Under the pieces are notes generated by a model. The model ran no database searches. It was given only the letters and a program-made list of their open reading frames with translations, and was not told the origin of the DNA. 16,282 nucleotides of DNA, taken from Mariprofundus sp. Lineage in GTDB: Bacteria; Pseudomonadota; Zetaproteobacteria; Mariprofundales; Mariprofundaceae. A program made the position numbers and the translations under genes. Shown piece after piece: positions 13,692 to 16,282 of the stretch (position 1 is the stretch's first letter; the number at the start of each line of letters is the position of its first letter). Where the stretch lies: NCBI GenBank assembly GCA_021772845.1, contig JAJFLF010000216.1:1-16282 (forward strand), written 5' to 3'.

Positions 13692-13815
13692 GAGAAAAAA
13701 GGGCGTTTTTTTGCTTCTGATGCAATAACAGTGGCGATTAGTCTGTTAAATCTGTTTAAGATGCGCACATGAGGCGGGGCTTTCTCTCTCAGATATTAAC
13801 TAAATAGGGGGCTTC

Positions 13816-14373
13816 ATGGTTACACGGCAAGATTTAGATAAATATTACAGTTGGTTGCGCCAGTATGGTTATAACGATTCGCACTCCGGCAATATATCCG
13901 GCAGAGATGGCACTGCGATGTGGATCACGCCAACTGGTGCTTGTGCTGACACATTGGAATCAAAAGATTTTGTTGGTTGCAGGCTTGAAGAGGATCCTCC
14001 TGAAGGTGCATCCGGTGATGCTAATCTGCATCTGGCTGTATATCGCCAGAATCACAAAGCACAGGCTATTATTCATTCGCACTGCCCGCATGCCGTTGCT
14101 TTGACGTTGAATGGTGAAGACTTTGTACCCCCTGACTTTGAAGGGCAGCTCTATTTTCCAGTGGTGCCTGTGATTACCGTTCCATATGATGTCTATTTTG
14201 AGCAGGCTGCTGAACAGGTGGCGAAGGTGTTAGCTGAACATCCAATCTGTATTGTGCGTGGACATGGTGTGTATGCCTGGGGGGAAACATTGAACCTGGC
14301 ATATAAATGGACATGTTCTTTGGAGATGTCTGCCAAGACCGCTTTCATTGCCAGGCAGGCCGGAGCACTGTGA
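13816..14373 (+). CDS. Class II aldolase/adducin-like protein
   Basis: A 185-residue cytoplasmic protein of the class II aldolase fold (fuculose- or ribulose-phosphate aldolase, MtnB dehydratase). AGGGGG about 4-5 nt before ATG 13816 sets the start. Family motifs are SGNISGRDG (24-32), WITPTGA, the zinc pair IIHSHC (His87, His89), and the third metal His in VRGHGVYAWG (His150). The catalytic acid, usually Glu in PSSE..LH, appears to be Asp68 in ASGDANLHLAVY. The enzyme is therefore either altered or tolerant of that change. It heads a plus-strand operon with sirB2 (4-nt overlap) and a thioredoxin-fold gene. Those partners do not suggest a sugar pathway, so the substrate is unknown. Confidence 0.85.
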   Translation: MVTRQDLDKYYSWLRQYGYNDSHSGNISGRDGTAMWITPTGACADTLESKDFVGCRLEEDPPEGASGDANLHLAVYRQNHKAQAIIHSHCPHAVALTLNGEDFVPPDFEGQLYFPVVPVITVPYDVYFEQAAEQVAKVLAEHPICIVRGHGVYAWGETLNLAYKWTCSLEMSAKTAFIARQAGAL

Positions 14374-14744
14374 TTTCAGTTTTGTTACAGGTGCATGTCG
14401 CTTGTGCACTGATTTCGATTGCTCTGTTTCTATGGCGGGGCCTGGCGATGTGGATTAGGCGTCCTGTTAAACAGCGTTTTTTGCGCCGTACCTTGCCGGA
14501 TAGTGCAGATACACTGTTTCTTGCCAGTGGTGTGGTAATGGCGTTTCTTTTGGGTGTTTCTCCACTTGAATTTGAGTGGTTGGCTGCCAAAGTTGTTGGG
14601 TTGCTGATCTATATTGTATTGGGCATTGTGGCCCTGAGAGGCGGCAACATGCGTGTGAAGCGTATTAGTTTTATAGCAGCGCTTTGCATCTTTGCATATA
14701 TCGCAGCTGTTGCTCATGCGAGAAATCCGCTACCCTGGATGTAG
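14370..14744 (+). CDS. SirB2 family small membrane protein
   Basis: A 124-residue protein with a GTG start at 14370, overlapping the aldolase stop as GTGA, with GGAG 4 nt upstream. The frame is open further upstream (ATG 14307), but that would lie deep inside the aldolase gene. Four hydrophobic segments span roughly residues 3-21, 45-63, 65-85 and 95-115. The pattern HVACALISIALFLWRGLAMW, LPDSADTLFLASGVVMAF and HARNPLPWM matches the SirB2 family of inner-membrane proteins. The biochemical function of SirB2 is not known. Confidence 0.85.
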   Translation: MISVLLQVHVACALISIALFLWRGLAMWIRRPVKQRFLRRTLPDSADTLFLASGVVMAFLLGVSPLEFEWLAAKVVGLLIYIVLGIVALRGGNMRVKRISFIAALCIFAYIAAVAHARNPLPWM

Positions 14745-14778
14745 AAAATTATTTTGATGAATGGTTTGGGAGATTGTA

Positions 14779-15333
14779 ATGGCTTTGGTTGCTTCTATAC
14801 ATGTAGATACTGGTTGGATTTTGCCCGAAATGCTTTTAAAGGATGTTCATGGTGAAGCTGTGGGCTTACGGGATCAGTTGGGAGAGAAAGGGTTGCTGGT
14901 GGCATTTACCTGCAACCATTGTCCCTATGCGATTGCAGTGTGGCCAAGGTTGATTCGCCATGCGGCGACATTGAAGGCTATGGGTATCAATACGATTGCA
15001 GTGAATCCGAATATTCATCCAAACTATCCGGCTGATGGTGTGGTCGCCATGGCTGAAAAAATAGCAGAGTGGGGGATTGATTTCCCTTATCTGGCTGATG
15101 AGGATCAAGCGGCGGCGTCTGCCTTTGATGCTCAGTGTACACCTGATCTCTATCTCTTTGATGGTGAGGGTAAGCTCTATTATCACGGTCGTATTGATGA
15201 TTACTGGAAGGATGAAAACAAGGTCACCAGTGAGGAGCTTGTTCCTGCTGCTGAAATGATGGCAGCTGGTGAGGCTGCTCCGCAACCGCAGCATCCAACC
15301 ATTGGTTGTTCGATCAAGTGGTTGGATAAATAA
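14779..15333 (+). CDS. Thioredoxin-fold protein, AhpC/TSA-like redoxin
   Basis: A 184-residue protein without a signal peptide, likely cytoplasmic. ATG 14779 is preferred to the in-frame ATG 14761 because GGGAG lies 6 nt before it. An N-terminal redoxin pattern (LPEMLLKDVHGEAVGLRDQLGEKGLLVAF) leads to the redox motif TCNHCPY with Cys45 and Cys48. INTIAVNPN and the cis-Pro region (CTPDLYLFDGEGKLYYHGRIDD) follow. This CNHCPY form defines a widespread family of uncharacterised thioredoxin-like proteins, probably thiol-disulfide reductases or peroxiredoxin relatives. It starts 34 nt after sirB2, so it is likely the last gene of that operon. Confidence 0.87.
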   Translation: MALVASIHVDTGWILPEMLLKDVHGEAVGLRDQLGEKGLLVAFTCNHCPYAIAVWPRLIRHAATLKAMGINTIAVNPNIHPNYPADGVVAMAEKIAEWGIDFPYLADEDQAAASAFDAQCTPDLYLFDGEGKLYYHGRIDDYWKDENKVTSEELVPAAEMMAAGEAAPQPQHPTIGCSIKWLDK

Positions 15334-15460
15334 GCGGGGGTTTTGTTTGCCGGGTACAGCTGTGTTGATGATAAACTCGTTGGCAGGTGTTTACCCTTAG
15401 TAGTATCAAAGTGTTTCTTATTGCTTTAATTCCGGCAGGCTCTATGCTTCGCCACGTTAA

Positions 15461-15492
15461 AAGTGAGCTGCGGCTCGCTTTTTTTGTTTTTT
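15461..15492 (+). terminator. Intrinsic terminator just upstream of rimP (terminator or leader attenuator)
   Basis: AAGTGAGC (15461-15468), loop TGCG, GCTCGCTT (15473-15480), with one U-G pair, then TTTTTGTTTTTT (15481-15492). It lies 128 nt after the thioredoxin-gene stop. It ends only 16 nt before the chosen rimP start, leaving no room for a promoter between. It either ends the upstream operon with partial read-through or acts as an attenuator in a rimP-nusA leader. Confidence 0.82.
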
Positions 15493-15508
15493 GAAGGTGG
15501 TTAAGGCA

Positions 15509-16009
15509 TTGGAATCAGAAATTGAGTCATTGTTACAGCCAATTGCTGACGAGTTGGGTTTGGAAATTCTCAAGGTCAGTCTTGGTGGCGGAGGGCGTAG
15601 ACAGACGCTCAAAGTTGTGGTTGATAAAGCAGGCGGTGTGAGTGCGGATAGCTTGACGCGTATTAGTAGGGGTTTGGCTTTGCAGATGGATGCAGAGGAT
15701 CTGATTAAAGGTGCGTACATGCTGGAAGTAACATCTCCAGGGTTGGATTGGCCATTGCAGAGTGAGGCTGATTTCAGACGTCATCAGGGCGAATGGATCA
15801 AAGTATCACTTATCGAAGGTACTAGTTTGGAAGGTCGCAATCTTGGACCAGTAGAACGATCTGACGATGATAGTGATGCGGATGTCTGTTTTACGCTGTT
15901 GATTGAAGAGAAAAAGGCTAAGGATAATCACGAAGAGGTGATTTCCATGGCTGAAGTTCAAAAAGTAGTACGGTCTATCAATTGGTCAGAAGTGTCCCGC
16001 AATTCGTGA
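15509..16009 (+). CDS. rimP: Ribosome maturation factor RimP
   Basis: A ~166-residue cytoplasmic protein needed for 30S subunit maturation. The N-terminal domain has ESLLQPIADELGLEILKV and the family hallmark LEVTSPGLDWPL (normally LEVSSPGLDRPL). The C-terminal small beta domain follows. No ATG is available near the N-terminus. TTG 15509 with GAAGGTGG 8 nt upstream is the best candidate; TTG 15491 and GTG 15497 are in frame and add 6 or 4 residues. An acidic insert (VERSDDDSDADV) sits in the C-terminal domain. It precedes nusA, the order common across bacteria. Confidence 0.93.
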   Translation: MESEIESLLQPIADELGLEILKVSLGGGGRRQTLKVVVDKAGGVSADSLTRISRGLALQMDAEDLIKGAYMLEVTSPGLDWPLQSEADFRRHQGEWIKVSLIEGTSLEGRNLGPVERSDDDSDADVCFTLLIEEKKAKDNHEEVISMAEVQKVVRSINWSEVSRNS

Positions 16010-16058
16010 TGGTTGATAGCGTGTTTATAATAGTAATTAAGGGTGAGAGAATGCAGTC

Positions 16059-16282
16059 ATGAATGTAGAAATGTTACAGGTTGCGGACGCGGTTGCGCGT
16101 GAGAAATCAGTTGAGCGTGAGCTGGTGCTGGAAGCGATGGAACAAGCGCTGAAGACAGCTGCACGCAGAACCAATGCGGGTAACAATGGTGAAGCTGAAA
16201 TCGACCGAACACCGGGTGGGTTAGGTTTGTGCCAGGGGCGCACTCTGGTGCAAGACGTAGAAGAGGAAGAGAGAGAACTGAC
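16059..16282 (+). CDS. nusA: Transcription termination/antitermination factor NusA (N-terminal part)
   Basis: The gene runs off the right edge; 74 codons are visible. The N-terminal helix MNVEMLQVADAVAREKSVERELVLEAMEQAL and the following EIDRTPGG and LVQDVEEEERELT match the RNA-polymerase-binding N-terminal domain of NusA. ATG 16059 fits the family N-terminus. A GGGTGAG (16041-16047) lies 11 nt upstream. A three-codon ORF (ATG CAG TCA TGA, 16051-16062) overlaps the start codon. TATAAT occurs at 16026-16031 without a good -35. NusA binds RNA polymerase and controls pausing, termination and antitermination. Confidence 0.9.
   Translation, partial: MNVEMLQVADAVAREKSVERELVLEAMEQALKTAARRTNAGNNGEAEIDRTPGGLGLCQGRTLVQDVEEEEREL

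Noticed and set aside
13693..13712. A-run/GGGCG/T-run hairpin as a terminator
   Set aside because: The stem is only A-T pairs around GGGCG and no transcript clearly ends there.
15334..15460. tRNA or metY-like gene upstream of rimP, as in enterobacteria
   Set aside because: No cloverleaf, no TTCRA T-loop and no CCA-type end could be found.

Overview
The window is a compact phosphate-acquisition locus from a Gram-negative bacterium, almost certainly a proteobacterium. The evidence is an outer-membrane porin with a signal peptide, a PstSCAB-PhoU and PhoB-PhoR set, SirB2, and a rimP-nusA junction. Base composition is moderate. The genus cannot be fixed from the sequence; an aquatic or marine proteobacterium, possibly a zetaproteobacterium, is only a guess. 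I see no insertion sequence, phage gene, CRISPR array, tRNA or rRNA.

Layout. At 1-673 (+) lie the end of a probable Na/Pi cotransporter and a small charged coiled-coil protein. At 847-2805 (+) lie a DUF47 PhoU-like protein and a PiT phosphate transporter behind a PHO-box promoter. A bidirectional terminator at 2993-3022 separates them from the minus-strand pst group, which in transcription order is porin (9807-8659), pstS (8395-7340), pstC, pstA, pstB and phoU (3757-3047). Strong terminators follow the porin and pstS. At 9983-12449 (+), divergent from the porin, lie a degenerate cyclic-nucleotide-binding-domain protein, phoB and phoR. A convergent periplasmic delta-class carbonic anhydrase occupies 13583-12687 (-). 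The remainder (+) is a class II aldolase-like protein, SirB2, a thioredoxin-fold protein, rimP and the start of nusA.

Working logic. PhoR/PhoB would sense phosphate limitation together with PstSCAB-PhoU. PhoB would then bind direct repeats of TGTCAY-type half-sites spaced 11 bp. Such boxes lie before the DUF47-PiT pair, the porin, the cNMP-domain-phoB-phoR operon, pstS, and the carbonic anhydrase. In three of these a -10-like hexamer begins exactly 10 bp after the 18-bp box. The porin would carry phosphate across the outer membrane, PstS would capture it in the periplasm, and PstCAB would import it. PiT and Na/Pi systems give parallel low-affinity routes.

The most unusual points are: (1) back-to-back PHO boxes with an identical 18-bp gap at pstS and at porin/phoBR, although the outward-facing boxes at pstS have no gene to drive; (2) a delta carbonic anhydrase that looks PhoB-controlled and is flanked by a 20-nt near-repeat; (3) four contiguous hairpins between pstB and phoU whose wobble pairs all favour a plus-strand RNA; (4) a degenerate cNMP domain without a DNA-binding domain leading the phoBR operon; (5) a tandem duplication of the pstA ribosome-binding/start region.
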